Shown here in pieces: positions 7,921 to 15,429 of a stretch of DNA of 64,000 nt. This stretch comes from Hymenobacter jeongseonensis (lineage in GTDB: Bacteria > Bacteroidota > Bacteroidia > Cytophagales > Hymenobacteraceae), in contig NZ_JADQDQ010000004.1 of the NCBI RefSeq assembly GCF_015694725.1, forward strand, positions 434,001-498,000, read 5' to 3'. The number at the start of each line of letters is the position of its first letter. Position 1 is the first letter of the stretch. Below the pieces are notes generated by a model that was not told the DNA's origin, ran no database searches, and saw nothing but the letters and a program-made list of their open reading frames with translations. Position numbers and translations under genes: made by a program.

Positions 7921-9042
7921 TTATTCGGCTTTCTTGGCCGCCGGTTTCTTGGCGGCTGCTTTAGGCGCGGCCGCTTTTGGCTTCGCGGCTGGCTTAACGG
8001 CTGTTTTTGCAGCCGCCGGCTTTTCGGCTGCTTTGGGCGCGGCGCGCTTCTTCGGCGCGGGCGCGTCGGCTACCGTGAAGTGGGTATCGGTGGCCTTGGC
8101 GCGATGCGGATGCACAAACGTGCCCCAGGTCAAATTGTCCTGGCCGGGCTTTTGGGCTTGGGCGCGCGCAATGGCCATATTGGCCGCCGCTTCCACTACC
8201 CATTCGAAGTTTTTCTCGCCCACGGAATTGATGTCGGCATCGGGCGCGGGGTTGCCAAAGTCAATGGCGATGGGAATGCCGTCGCGCACGGCAAATTCTA
8301 CGGTGTTGAAGTCATAGCCGAGGCCGGCGTTCAGTTTCAATACGTAGTCCTTCATGGTGGCGAGTAGTTTCTCGCCGGCCTCGCCCGTCGTTTTCATCTC
8401 GGTGGCGTAGCGCAGGTGCGGCTCGTTGCGGGGCTCGTAGGGCATGATGAGTACCTCGGTGCCGCCAATGCAGTAGCAACGGAAGTAATCGGTGAAGTCC
8501 ACGGCTTCCTGAAAAAGCATAACCAGCTGGCCGGTTTCGGCATAAGCGCGAAAAAAATCATCGGGCGAATCCAGCTTGTACACGCTTTTCCAGCCGCCGC
8601 CGGAATGTGGTTTCATGTAAGCCGGGAAGCCAATGTGGCGGAAGGCAGCGTCCCAGTCCATCATCGACAGGTTGCGGAAACTGCGTTCGCTGGTGTCCGA
8701 AGGCCGCTCCTTGCTGGGCAAGAGCAGGGTTTTGGGCACGGGCACGCCCAAGCGCACGGCCAGTGCGTTGTTGAAGAATTTTTCGTCGGCCGACCACCAA
8801 AAGGGGTTGTTTATCACGGCCGTGCCCATCAGGGCTGCATTTTTGAGGTAGGCCCGGTAAAAAGGCACGTCCTGCGAAATGCGGTCGATGATGACGGCGT
8901 AGTCCGGCGCCACGTGCTGTTCCACTTGGTCAATGTTTACAAACTCAGCGCTGATGCCGGCTGGTGCTTTCTGATTGACGCGGTCGATGAAAGCTTGGGG
9001 AAAGGTGTTTTCCTGTCCGAAAAGGATGCCGATTTTTTTCAT
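7921..9042 (-). CDS. RimK/D-Ala-D-Ala-ligase-type ATP-grasp protein with Lys/Ala/Pro-rich tail
   Basis: 373 residues. A Rossmann-like pre-ATP-grasp domain (about 1-85, starting KKIGILFGQEN) is followed by KPHSGGGWKSV (144-154, nucleotide loop), LFQEAVDF (176-183), and NTVEFAVRDG plus IDFGNPAPD (246-268) with the metal-binding Glu249, Asp261 and Asn264. The catalytic set looks intact. Residues from about 323 are a low-complexity KPAAK-type extension, rich in Lys, Ala and Pro like histone H1 tails. That is foreign to the enzyme family. It lies between an esterase gene (78 bp upstream) and the GCS2 ligase (91 bp downstream), suggesting one transcript. Substrate unknown; the product is predicted to be an amide or peptide. 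Confidence 0.88.
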   Translation of the reverse strand: MKKIGILFGQENTFPQAFIDRVNQKAPAGISAEFVNIDQVEQHVAPDYAVIIDRISQDVPFYRAYLKNAALMGTAVINNPFWWSADEKFFNNALAVRLGVPVPKTLLLPSKERPSDTSERSFRNLSMMDWDAAFRHIGFPAYMKPHSGGGWKSVYKLDSPDDFFRAYAETGQLVMLFQEAVDFTDYFRCYCIGGTEVLIMPYEPRNEPHLRYATEMKTTGEAGEKLLATMKDYVLKLNAGLGYDFNTVEFAVRDGIPIAIDFGNPAPDADINSVGEKNFEWVVEAAANMAIARAQAQKPGQDNLTWGTFVHPHRAKATDTHFTVADAPAPKKRAAPKAAEKPAAAKTAVKPAAKPKAAAPKAAAKKPAAKKAE

Positions 9043-9120
9043 AGTGCGGTTTTGTTGGTGTTTGGTAAGTTAAGAAGGGCTTGTGAGGAAGGGCAGCTGC
9101 TTGTGGTAAAAAACGGGCGG

Positions 9121-9825
9121 CTAAATGGTATTCAGGTATTGCGGGAACATTTCGCGCCATACCGGCCAGTCGTGGTCGCCAAACGGCTTCACGTCCAGGG
9201 TATGATGAATGCCTTTTTCCTGCAAAATGCGCGAAATATTGAACGTGGAATGCCGGCAGAAATCGTGCTCCGCCGTGCCCAGGATAATATTCATCCACTG
9301 GAAATGCTCGCTCTGAGCGCCGGGCAAGTATTCGGGCGGGTTGTTGTAATACACGTTGTCGTCGTGGTACCCGTCCATAAACTGGCGGATATCGAAGGCG
9401 GCGCCCATGGTAAATAAGTGCGCGACATGGTTGGGGTGCCGAAAAGCGAAATTCAGCGCGTGGTAGCCTCCAAAGCTGCACCCGGCCACGCCAATCTTGT
9501 CCACGTTGCACTCTTTTTGAAGCATCGGCACCAGCTCATCGCTCAAAAACTGGTCGTAAAACACGTGGTTTTTTACCCGGATAGCGGGTTCCAAATGCTT
9601 CGCATACCACGAAAAACGGTCAATGCTGTCAATGCAGAAGAGCTTGACGCGGCCGGCTTCGATTAGCGGCCGCGCCGCTTCAATCAGCTTGAAATCACGG
9701 GCTTCGTTGTCGTGCCCGCCCGAAGTCGGAAAAATCACGACTGGATAGCCCCAAGTGCCGAAAACCAGCATGTCGATGTCTTGGCCGAGGTGGTGCGAAT
9801 AAAATCGCCGATGTTGTTCGTGCAC
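9121..9825 (-). CDS. Esterase-family alpha/beta hydrolase of the amidoligase cluster
   Basis: 234 residues from the GTG at 9825 (MHEQHRRFYSHHLG). A longer frame opens at 9900, but a promoter-like box at 9871-9878 lies inside that extension. The nucleophile elbow is GCSFGGYH with Ser117, and a late GDHDW carries the likely catalytic His. The pattern is that of the esterase D/YbbA-like family acting on small esters or thioesters. It is the first gene of the minus-strand cluster and presumably heads its transcript. Its role may be release or clearance of the cluster's product; this is inference. Confidence 0.83.
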   Translation of the reverse strand: MHEQHRRFYSHHLGQDIDMLVFGTWGYPVVIFPTSGGHDNEARDFKLIEAARPLIEAGRVKLFCIDSIDRFSWYAKHLEPAIRVKNHVFYDQFLSDELVPMLQKECNVDKIGVAGCSFGGYHALNFAFRHPNHVAHLFTMGAAFDIRQFMDGYHDDNVYYNNPPEYLPGAQSEHFQWMNIILGTAEHDFCRHSTFNISRILQEKGIHHTLDVKPFGDHDWPVWREMFPQYLNTI

Positions 9826-9870
9826 AGGGTCGGGGGTGAGAGGGTGGAGGAAGATTTTAAAGCAGTACGG

Positions 9871-9878
9871 CAAACTAG
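9871..9878 (-). promoter_or_regulatory. Possible -7 box of the amidoligase cluster
   Basis: On the minus strand this reads TACTAGTTTG across the boundary, an imperfect match to TAnnTTTG (TA-GT-TTG). It is placed about 45 bp before the chosen GTG of the esterase gene. No clear -33 TTG is seen, so this is tentative. Confidence 0.35.
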
Positions 9879-9950
9879 TAAAAAATAACGGCCCTGCCAC
9901 GGGGAGGCTGTTCTAAACCGAATGGCGGCCCCGACTCACGTCGGCTGCGT

Positions 9951-9957
9951 TACTTTG
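9951..9957 (+). promoter_or_regulatory. -7 box TACTTTG of the esterase-DinB gene
   Basis: TACTTTG ends four bases before the ATG at 9962, the same spacing as at three other genes in the window, so the transcript is expected to be leaderless or nearly so. Confidence 0.5.
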
Positions 9958-9961
9958 TTTT

Positions 9962-11524
9962 ATGCTTCTCCAATCGTCCAGCCCCACTGCTTCCTTTGCT
10001 GGAACCCGACTTGTTCGGGAGGTTCTGGTTTCCAGCTTCTTGGGGCGCGAAGTAGAACTGACTATCCTGCTGCCTCCCGCCGAGTCCGGCGCCAGCACCC
10101 CGTATCCGGTTCTGTATTTGAATGATGGGCAGGACCTCGAGCGGCTAAACTTTCAAGCCACGCTCGATAATTTATATGCGTGCCATGCCGTACTGCCCTT
10201 CGTAGTGGTGGCCGTGCATGCCAACGAGCAACGGGTGCAGGAATACGGCACGGCCGCGCACGCTGATTTTAACGGCCGCGGCAGCCTGGCCGGGGCCTAT
10301 TCGAAATTTGTATTAGAAGAGCTGCTGCCGTTTGCGCAAGCCAACTACCAAGCCTCTCCCGACCCGGCGCGGGCCGTGATGGCGGGGTTTTCGCTTGGCG
10401 GCCTGTCGGCGTTCGATTTGGTTTGGCATCATCCCCAGGCCTTTGCGCGGGCGGGGGTGTTTTCGGGTTCATTTTGGTGGCGGCAGCGGGCCGTGGGCGC
10501 CGGCTACACGCCCGCCGACCGCATTATGCACGGCCTCGTGCGGGCCGGCCAGCTCCATCCCAGCCACCGGTTCTGGCTGCAAACCGGCACCCTCGACGAA
10601 CGTAGCGACCGCAACGAAAACGGCGTTATTGATTCCATCGAAGACTGTCTCGATTTAATTGAGGAGCTGATTAAGCACGGGTTGAATGTGCACCAAGCCC
10701 TGCGCTACGTGCAGGTGGAGGGCGGCCACCACCACCCCGATACTTGGGGCCGCGTGATGCACGACTTCCTGCAGTGGGCTTTCGGGCAGGAGGGCAGCGC
10801 AGCGGGTATGCCGGCGCCGCTGCCGGTTGTGCGGCTGCAATTCGACCCAACGCTAGTCCCGGCCATCCTGCCCGCTACGGCGGCCCGCATTGCCGAGCCG
10901 GCTCCCGAGCCCCTCGTGTTGCCCGCATCTGCTGCTCACGAGCTGCACCCAACCCCAGTTTTGCCTGACGTTACTCACCCAACAGCTTCCCGCCACATGC
11001 CAATTGCCCGTCCAGCCGCAGGAGATTTCATGCCTTACGCCGCCACCTACATCAACCAGGTTCCGGACGGTGCCGACCCGCGGGAAGTCCTGCGGGCCAT
11101 TGCGCCGGAATTTCACGCTTTGTTTAGCCACCTCACCGAGGCCCAAACGGAAAAGGGCTACGCCGATGGCAAGTGGACGCTGAAGGAAATGATTCAACAC
11201 CAGATTGATACGGAACGCATCTTTGCCTACCGCGCCATGCGGTTCGCCCGCGGCGACAGCCAGGACCTGCCCGGCTTTGACCAAGACGACTACGTTGCGC
11301 AAAGTGGTGCCAATGCCCGCACCGTAGCCAGCCTGCTAGCTGAGTACGATGCTACTCGTGCTTCGACCCAAGCCCTTTTCGACAGCTTCAGCGACGAGCA
11401 GCTTGACCGGCGCGGCACGGCCAACGGCGGGCCCGCCACCGTGCGGGCGTTGCTGTTCATCGTGCCGGGGCACGAGTTGCATCACCTCCACATCATCCGC
11501 GAGCGGTATTTGCCCGTGCTGTAG
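9962..11524 (+). CDS. Fusion of an enterochelin-esterase-like hydrolase and a DinB-family domain
   Basis: 520 residues in one uninterrupted frame. Residues 1-275 are an esterase of the Fes/IroE-like type: LYLNDGQDLE (51-60), nucleophile elbow MAGFSLGGLSAFD with Ser144, and EGGHHHPDTWGR near 253 supplying His. A Pro/Ala-rich linker (about 285-345) leads to a four-helix DinB/YfiT-like domain. That domain carries WTLKEMIQHQIDTERIFAYR and a terminal GHELHHLHIIRE, the His residues that bind a divalent metal in this superfamily. DinB-like domains include thiol-S-transferases and are often linked to small thiols. The gene is divergent from the amidoligase cluster by 136 bp, which suggests a shared pathway. 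Confidence 0.87.
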   Translation: MLLQSSSPTASFAGTRLVREVLVSSFLGREVELTILLPPAESGASTPYPVLYLNDGQDLERLNFQATLDNLYACHAVLPFVVVAVHANEQRVQEYGTAAHADFNGRGSLAGAYSKFVLEELLPFAQANYQASPDPARAVMAGFSLGGLSAFDLVWHHPQAFARAGVFSGSFWWRQRAVGAGYTPADRIMHGLVRAGQLHPSHRFWLQTGTLDERSDRNENGVIDSIEDCLDLIEELIKHGLNVHQALRYVQVEGGHHHPDTWGRVMHDFLQWAFGQEGSAAGMPAPLPVVRLQFDPTLVPAILPATAARIAEPAPEPLVLPASAAHELHPTPVLPDVTHPTASRHMPIARPAAGDFMPYAATYINQVPDGADPREVLRAIAPEFHALFSHLTEAQTEKGYADGKWTLKEMIQHQIDTERIFAYRAMRFARGDSQDLPGFDQDDYVAQSGANARTVASLLAEYDATRASTQALFDSFSDEQLDRRGTANGGPATVRALLFIVPGHELHHLHIIRERYLPVL

Positions 11525-11625
11525 GATTTCGGTAAATTTTCTACCTTCGCCGGGCACAACACGCCGGCAGGGCTGTTCGTTAAAATCCCCAACAACCTAG
11601 ACCCTACTTAAACTTCTTTTCAATC

Positions 11626-11742
11626 ATGGCCAAAGCACAAGACGCGCGCAAAGAGAAAAAGAAAGAACCCGTTAAATCTCTGAAAGAAAAAAAGGCCGAA
11701 AAGGACGAGAAGAAAGTTGCTCGGGCCCGCAAGCAAGAGTAA
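11626..11742 (+). CDS. Small highly basic/acidic Lys-rich protein, 38 residues
   Basis: A 38-residue frame beginning MAKAQDARKEKKKEPVKS, nearly half Lys and Glu with no hydrophobic core, so intrinsically disordered. Support for its being real: a TACCTTCG promoter-like box at 11542-11549, a clean start, and a strong terminator at 11811-11844. It is too short for automatic callers. Lys-rich micro-proteins of this kind recur in Bacteroidota, but no function is known to me. Confidence 0.65.
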   Translation: MAKAQDARKEKKKEPVKSLKEKKAEKDEKKVARARKQE

Positions 11743-11810
11743 TTAACTTAATTTCTGCTTTGGGCAGATTATCCAGATTCGGTAGTCGGTTCAGTTAACG
11801 CTATTGAATA

Positions 11811-11844
11811 CCAAAAAGGCCCCTCTTTTGAGGGGCCTTTTTGG
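11811..11844. terminator. Bidirectional intrinsic terminator
   Basis: Perfect 15-bp arms 11811-11825 and 11830-11844 with a TTTT loop, and A and T tracts inside the arms. It closes the small Lys-rich gene and possibly the convergent AlbA_2 gene ending at 11906. Confidence 0.85.
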
Positions 11845-11905
11845 TTGGAGCTCTGTTAATTTGGAATCTGAAAAACTGAGAAAAGCACCTTCGCCAATAG
11901 TCAAT

Positions 11906-12532
11906 TCACAAGGTGTAGTATGGCTCTTTTTCTTTGTCGTGGTGGCGGATATACCCGTGCAGCACCAGCTTGATTAACGTTTGGAAAGCCCGGCGCTTGC
12001 CAAAGTTCACCAGCCTCATATACTGCGCCAGCGTGATACGGGGGTGCGTTTTCAAGTAGTCCAGCACGGCCAGTTCTTGTTTGCTGAGGGGGATTTGCTC
12101 GAAGCGGGAATCGGGCTGCTGGCGTTCCAGTATTTTCTCGGTGAGGCCGCTGGTTTGCACGCTGGCGTCGCGTACGCGCACAAAGCCGCGCCAATCGTTG
12201 GGTGCTACCTGGGCCCGGTGCGGTTTGTTGCGGCTCTCGGGCACGGTCACAATCAGCACGGTGCGGCCGTCCTCTTCCAACTCCTGAAAGTGCAGGGTGG
12301 TCAGGGGCGGCTCGATGTAGTGCTGGGCGGCTTCGCGGAGGACAAACAGCTCTTCCTCGGCGTCGCGCACGCCGATTATGCGGCCGGCATCGTCCACGCC
12401 CACCAGCACTTTTCCGCCGTGGGTGTTGGCCAATGAAACCAGGGTGCGGGAAATCCGGTGCGGGTGCGTGGTTTTTTGTTTGAATTCCAGCTCTTCACCT
12501 TCGCCGCGTGCAATTAGCTCGTGCAAATCCAT
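11906..12532 (-). CDS. AlbA_2 (Schlafen-like) domain transcriptional regulator-like protein
   Basis: 208 residues from the ATG at 12532 (MDLHELIARGEGEELEFKQ). The AlbA_2 signature is GEGEELEFKQ (about 9-18), then LVSLANTHGGKVLVGVDDAG, the beta-hairpin with the FAN-like and GG motifs of this putative nucleic-acid-binding fold. The C-terminal part (about 150-208, LSKQELAVLDYLKTHPRITL and following) looks like a winged helix. Such proteins are annotated as ATP-binding or transcriptional regulators; no direct function is established. A terminator at 12561-12597 sits just upstream, so it needs its own promoter. Confidence 0.83.
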   Translation of the reverse strand: MDLHELIARGEGEELEFKQKTTHPHRISRTLVSLANTHGGKVLVGVDDAGRIIGVRDAEEELFVLREAAQHYIEPPLTTLHFQELEEDGRTVLIVTVPESRNKPHRAQVAPNDWRGFVRVRDASVQTSGLTEKILERQQPDSRFEQIPLSKQELAVLDYLKTHPRITLAQYMRLVNFGKRRAFQTLIKLVLHGYIRHHDKEKEPYYTL

Positions 12533-12560
12533 GGCGCAGTATACGCAGGCGCACAACAAA

Positions 12561-12597
12561 AAAAAGGCCGCTCCCGATAATCAGGAGCGGCCTTTTT
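12561..12597 (-). terminator. Intrinsic terminator of the DUF3127 gene
   Basis: Arms aaaaaggccgctcc (12561-12574) and its complement (12584-12597) around a nine-base loop, ending in a T run on the minus strand, 45 bp after the DUF3127 stop. Confidence 0.85.
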
Positions 12598-12641
12598 AGA
12601 AGTTAGTTTTCGCTGGGCGGCTGCCCAGGCGAAGCGCTGCC

Positions 12642-13064
12642 TTAGAAGGGCAAGTCGTTGTCGTCGTCGCTGGCGATGGGAGCCGCCGAAGGCTGGGCAC
12701 GCAACGTGGGGTTCTGGTTTTGGGCAGCTGGGCGGGGAGCTGCTTGCTGCTGCTGGCCGCCGCCGTAGCCGCCGGCATTGCCGCCCGAAGCGGGCTCAAT
12801 CTTCCAGGCTTCCAGGTTGGTAAAGTACAGCATCTGACCGTTTTTGTTGAAGCCACGGCCACGCAGGTTGAAGGTTACCTTCACCTCGTCGCCCATTTTG
12901 AAAGGGTCGATGAGGCTGGTTTTGTCCTGGACCATCTGGAACTTAATATGCTCGGGATACTGGCCGTCCTGGACCTCGAGCACGAACTCACGCTTGCGGA
13001 ATTTCTCGCTTACCTGCTGTTCGTCAAATATTTCGTGCAGCCGGCCGGTTACGTCGTATGCCAT
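12642..13064 (-). CDS. DUF3127 OB-fold protein with SSB-like acidic tail
   Basis: 140 residues. The N-terminal 95 residues are an OB-like beta barrel with DUF3127 features (MAYDVTGRLHEIFDEQQVS, then GDEVKVTFNLRGR and LYFTNLEAWKIE). A Gly/Gln/Ala/Pro-rich linker follows, and the chain ends in DDDNDLPF, almost the SSB C-terminal tip (DDDIPF) that docks partner proteins. This is a stand-alone relative of single-stranded DNA-binding protein, probably a nucleic-acid binder with a partner-recruiting tail. A TAGGTTTG box at 13102-13109 provides its promoter and a terminator follows, so it is monocistronic. Confidence 0.85.
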   Translation of the reverse strand: MAYDVTGRLHEIFDEQQVSEKFRKREFVLEVQDGQYPEHIKFQMVQDKTSLIDPFKMGDEVKVTFNLRGRGFNKNGQMLYFTNLEAWKIEPASGGNAGGYGGGQQQQAAPRPAAQNQNPTLRAQPSAAPIASDDDNDLPF

Positions 13065-13101
13065 AAAAGTAAGGTGTTTGGGGATTAGAAAACTTGAGGG
13101 T

Positions 13102-13109
13102 CAAACCTA
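13102..13109 (-). promoter_or_regulatory. -7 box TAGGTTTG of the DUF3127 gene
   Basis: A perfect TAnnTTTG on the minus strand, about 37 bp upstream of the start at 13064. It faces away from the plus-strand box at 13151-13158, forming a compact divergent promoter pair. Confidence 0.65.
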
Positions 13110-13150
13110 CGAAAAAAAACACGAGCCAGCCGCTGCCCGTTCCCGTCAGC

Positions 13151-13158
13151 TACCTTTG
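13151..13158 (+). promoter_or_regulatory. -7 box TACCTTTG of the isoaspartyl peptidase gene
   Basis: A perfect TAnnTTTG on the plus strand, 31 bp before the ATG at 13190, giving a short leader of about 25 bases. Confidence 0.65.
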
Positions 13159-13189
13159 AAGCCATAATTCTCAATAATTTTCTGCCCTC

Positions 13190-14185
13190 ATGTTTGCTCT
13201 CGCAATCCACGGCGGGGCCGGCACCATTGCCCGCGCCTCGCTGAAGCCCGCCGACGAAATGCGGTACCGCGCCGCCCTCGAAGCCGCCCTCGCTACCGGC
13301 TACGACCTGCTTCGTGACGGGGCCTCGGCTCTGGATTGCGTAGAAGCCGCCGTGCGCAGCCTCGAAGACTGTCCCTTGTTCAATGCCGGGCGCGGAGCGG
13401 TGTTCACCCACGAAGGCCACCACGAAATGGACGCCGCCATCATGGCCGGGCATACCCGCCTGGCCGGGGCTGTGGCCGGGGTGCGGCAGGTGCAAAACCC
13501 CATTCGGGCCGCCCGCTTGGTGATGGAAAAAACGGAGCACGTGCTGCTGGCTTATCCCGGCGCCGATGAACTGGCCCGCGAGCACGGCCTCCCGCTGCAG
13601 CCCGTGGAGTATTTCTTTACCCAGCACCGCCACGACCAGTTGCAGGAAGCCCTGCGCGAAGGCCGCATGCGCCTCGACCACAGCCAAGCAGTCGGCGCAG
13701 GCTCGCAAGTTGTAGCGCCTCTTGAAGAACCAGAAAAGTTCTCAGAAGCACCCGTGTTTGCTGACCCCAACTGGAAGAAAGGAACAGTGGGTGCCGTGGC
13801 CCGCGACCAATTCGGGAACCTGGCCGCGGCCACCAGTACCGGCGGCATGACCAATAAGCGCTACGCCCGCATCGGCGACACGCCCATTATCGGGGCCGGC
13901 ACCTGGGCCGACGCCCGTTGCGCCATCAGCTGCACCGGGCACGGCGAATACTTCATCAGGGCCGTGGCCGCCTATGACGTCGCGTGTTTGATGGAATACA
14001 AAAACCTGTCGTTGGAAGAAGCCTGCCGCATTGTGGTGCACGACAAGCTTGGCCCCGATGGCGGCGAAGGCGGCCTAATTGGCATCGACGCGGCCGGCAA
14101 TGTGACGCTGCCTTTCAATTCGGAAGGCATGTATCGCGGCTCCCGCGCCGAGGGGGGCGAGCCCATAGTAGCTATCTATAAATAA
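13190..14185 (+). CDS. iaaA: Isoaspartyl peptidase / L-asparaginase (plant-type Ntn hydrolase)
   Basis: 331 residues. Opens with FALAIHGGAGTI, has NAGRGAVFTHEG (65-76), and the autocleavage site KKGTVGAVARD, where Thr199 becomes the N-terminal nucleophile of the beta subunit. The substrate-binding STGGMTNKRYARIGD (216-230) follows. The enzyme hydrolyses beta-aspartyl (isoAsp) dipeptides and asparagine in the cytoplasm. All key residues are present and the length is normal. A cyanophycinase-like gene lies 1.2 kb further on, which would provide beta-aspartyl dipeptides. Confidence 0.93.
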   Translation: MFALAIHGGAGTIARASLKPADEMRYRAALEAALATGYDLLRDGASALDCVEAAVRSLEDCPLFNAGRGAVFTHEGHHEMDAAIMAGHTRLAGAVAGVRQVQNPIRAARLVMEKTEHVLLAYPGADELAREHGLPLQPVEYFFTQHRHDQLQEALREGRMRLDHSQAVGAGSQVVAPLEEPEKFSEAPVFADPNWKKGTVGAVARDQFGNLAAATSTGGMTNKRYARIGDTPIIGAGTWADARCAISCTGHGEYFIRAVAAYDVACLMEYKNLSLEEACRIVVHDKLGPDGGEGGLIGIDAAGNVTLPFNSEGMYRGSRAEGGEPIVAIYK

Positions 14186-14267
14186 GCAGGAGCTGAAAAC
14201 GACGATGCCCAACACAAGGCAATATCACCGTTCCCAACTCCTGTCTAGTTAGTAGCGAACACAAGAT

Positions 14268-15254
14268 TTACCAGACGTGGTGGACCAGCGGCTTGATTCT
14301 GTGGTCATAGATTTCGCGTACCGCTTGCATTTGGTCCTGCGTTAGGGCGGGTAGCTCAGCGGCTTGCAGGTTCGAGAGAATCTGTTCGGGGCGGGAGGCC
14401 CCGGGAATCACGCAGCTTACTTCATCGAACATCAGCACCCAGCGCAGCGCCAGGGCTGCTAGCTGCGGCTGCTCCGGGAAAGCGGCTTTCAATTCTTCCA
14501 CGGCTTCTAGGCCCGTGGCGTAGTCCACGCCGGAGAAGGTTTCGCCTTTGTCGAAGGCTTCGCCCTGGCGATTGAAATTGCGGTGGTCCTCGGCCGCGAA
14601 GTGGGTTTGGGCCGTGAACTTGCCCGTAAGTAAGCCGCTGGCCAGGGGCACTCGCACAATCAGGCCGACGTCGCGGCGGGCGGCTTCCTTAAACAGCAAT
14701 GCCGGCGGACGCTGGCGGAACATGTTGAAGATGAGCTGCACGGTGGTCACGTTGGGAAACTCAATGGCTTTCAAGCCTTCCTCCACTTTTTCGATGCTAA
14801 CGCCCAGGTGCTGAATCTTGCCTTCTTCGCGCATGCGGTCAAACAACTCAAAAATTTCGGGGCGGTAGTAAACCTCCGTGGGCGGGCAGTGCAGTTGCAC
14901 GAGGTCCAGGGTTTCGAGCTGCATGTTGCGCAGGCTGTCTTCCACAAACCGGCGCAGCACGGCCGGTTGGTAGGCGTCGGCTACGTGGGGCTGAAGCTTT
15001 CGGCCGCATTTGGTGGCCACATAAATACGCTCGGACCGGGAGCGGACGAGCCGGCCAACTGCCTTTTCGCTCTCGCCATCGCCGTACACGTCGGCCGTGT
15101 CGATGAAGTTGATGCCGGCATCTGCGGCGGCGTTTAAGATTTTGTCGGCATTGTCGTGGCGGAAAGGTTCGCCCCATTTGCCGCCCACCTGCCAAGTGCC
15201 CAGGCTTATTTCAGAAACAGAAAATCCGGTTTTGCCCAGCTTGCGGTAATTCAT
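14268..15254 (-). CDS. Aldo/keto reductase
   Basis: 328 residues from the ATG at 15254 (MNYRKLGKTGFSVSEISLGT); an upstream TTG would add a nonsense leader. The AKR core is visible: FIDTADVYGDGESEKAVGRL (Asp and Tyr of the catalytic tetrad), VATKCGRKL (catalytic Lys), DLVQLHCPP (catalytic His). The C-terminal CVIPGASRPEQILSNLQA is the NADPH phosphate-binding segment. This is the group of general NADPH-dependent carbonyl reductases, and the physiological substrate cannot be told. It is convergent with the peptidase gene and divergently unrelated to the cyanophycinase gene, from which a terminator separates it. Confidence 0.88.
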   Translation of the reverse strand: MNYRKLGKTGFSVSEISLGTWQVGGKWGEPFRHDNADKILNAAADAGINFIDTADVYGDGESEKAVGRLVRSRSERIYVATKCGRKLQPHVADAYQPAVLRRFVEDSLRNMQLETLDLVQLHCPPTEVYYRPEIFELFDRMREEGKIQHLGVSIEKVEEGLKAIEFPNVTTVQLIFNMFRQRPPALLFKEAARRDVGLIVRVPLASGLLTGKFTAQTHFAAEDHRNFNRQGEAFDKGETFSGVDYATGLEAVEELKAAFPEQPQLAALALRWVLMFDEVSCVIPGASRPEQILSNLQAAELPALTQDQMQAVREIYDHRIKPLVHHVW

Positions 15255-15364
15255 ATGAAGAGTGTTTGAAAACGATAAGAGGAGGATGCGCGGCAAGTTC
15301 GCCCGCTTCCTAACTAAAACAGGGAGTGAAGTTGCTTACGCTAGCCACCGATTGAAGTAGCAAA

Positions 15365-15399
15365 AAAAGCCCGCTTATCCTGAAGATGAGCGGGCTTTT
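15365..15399 (-). terminator. Intrinsic terminator of the cyanophycinase-like gene
   Basis: Arms aaaagcccgct (15365-15375) and its complement (15389-15399), with an uninterrupted T run on the minus strand, 31 bp past the stop at 15430. Confidence 0.85.
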
Positions 15400-15429
15400 G
15401 AGGGCAATGAATAAAAAAGACCGATTTGC

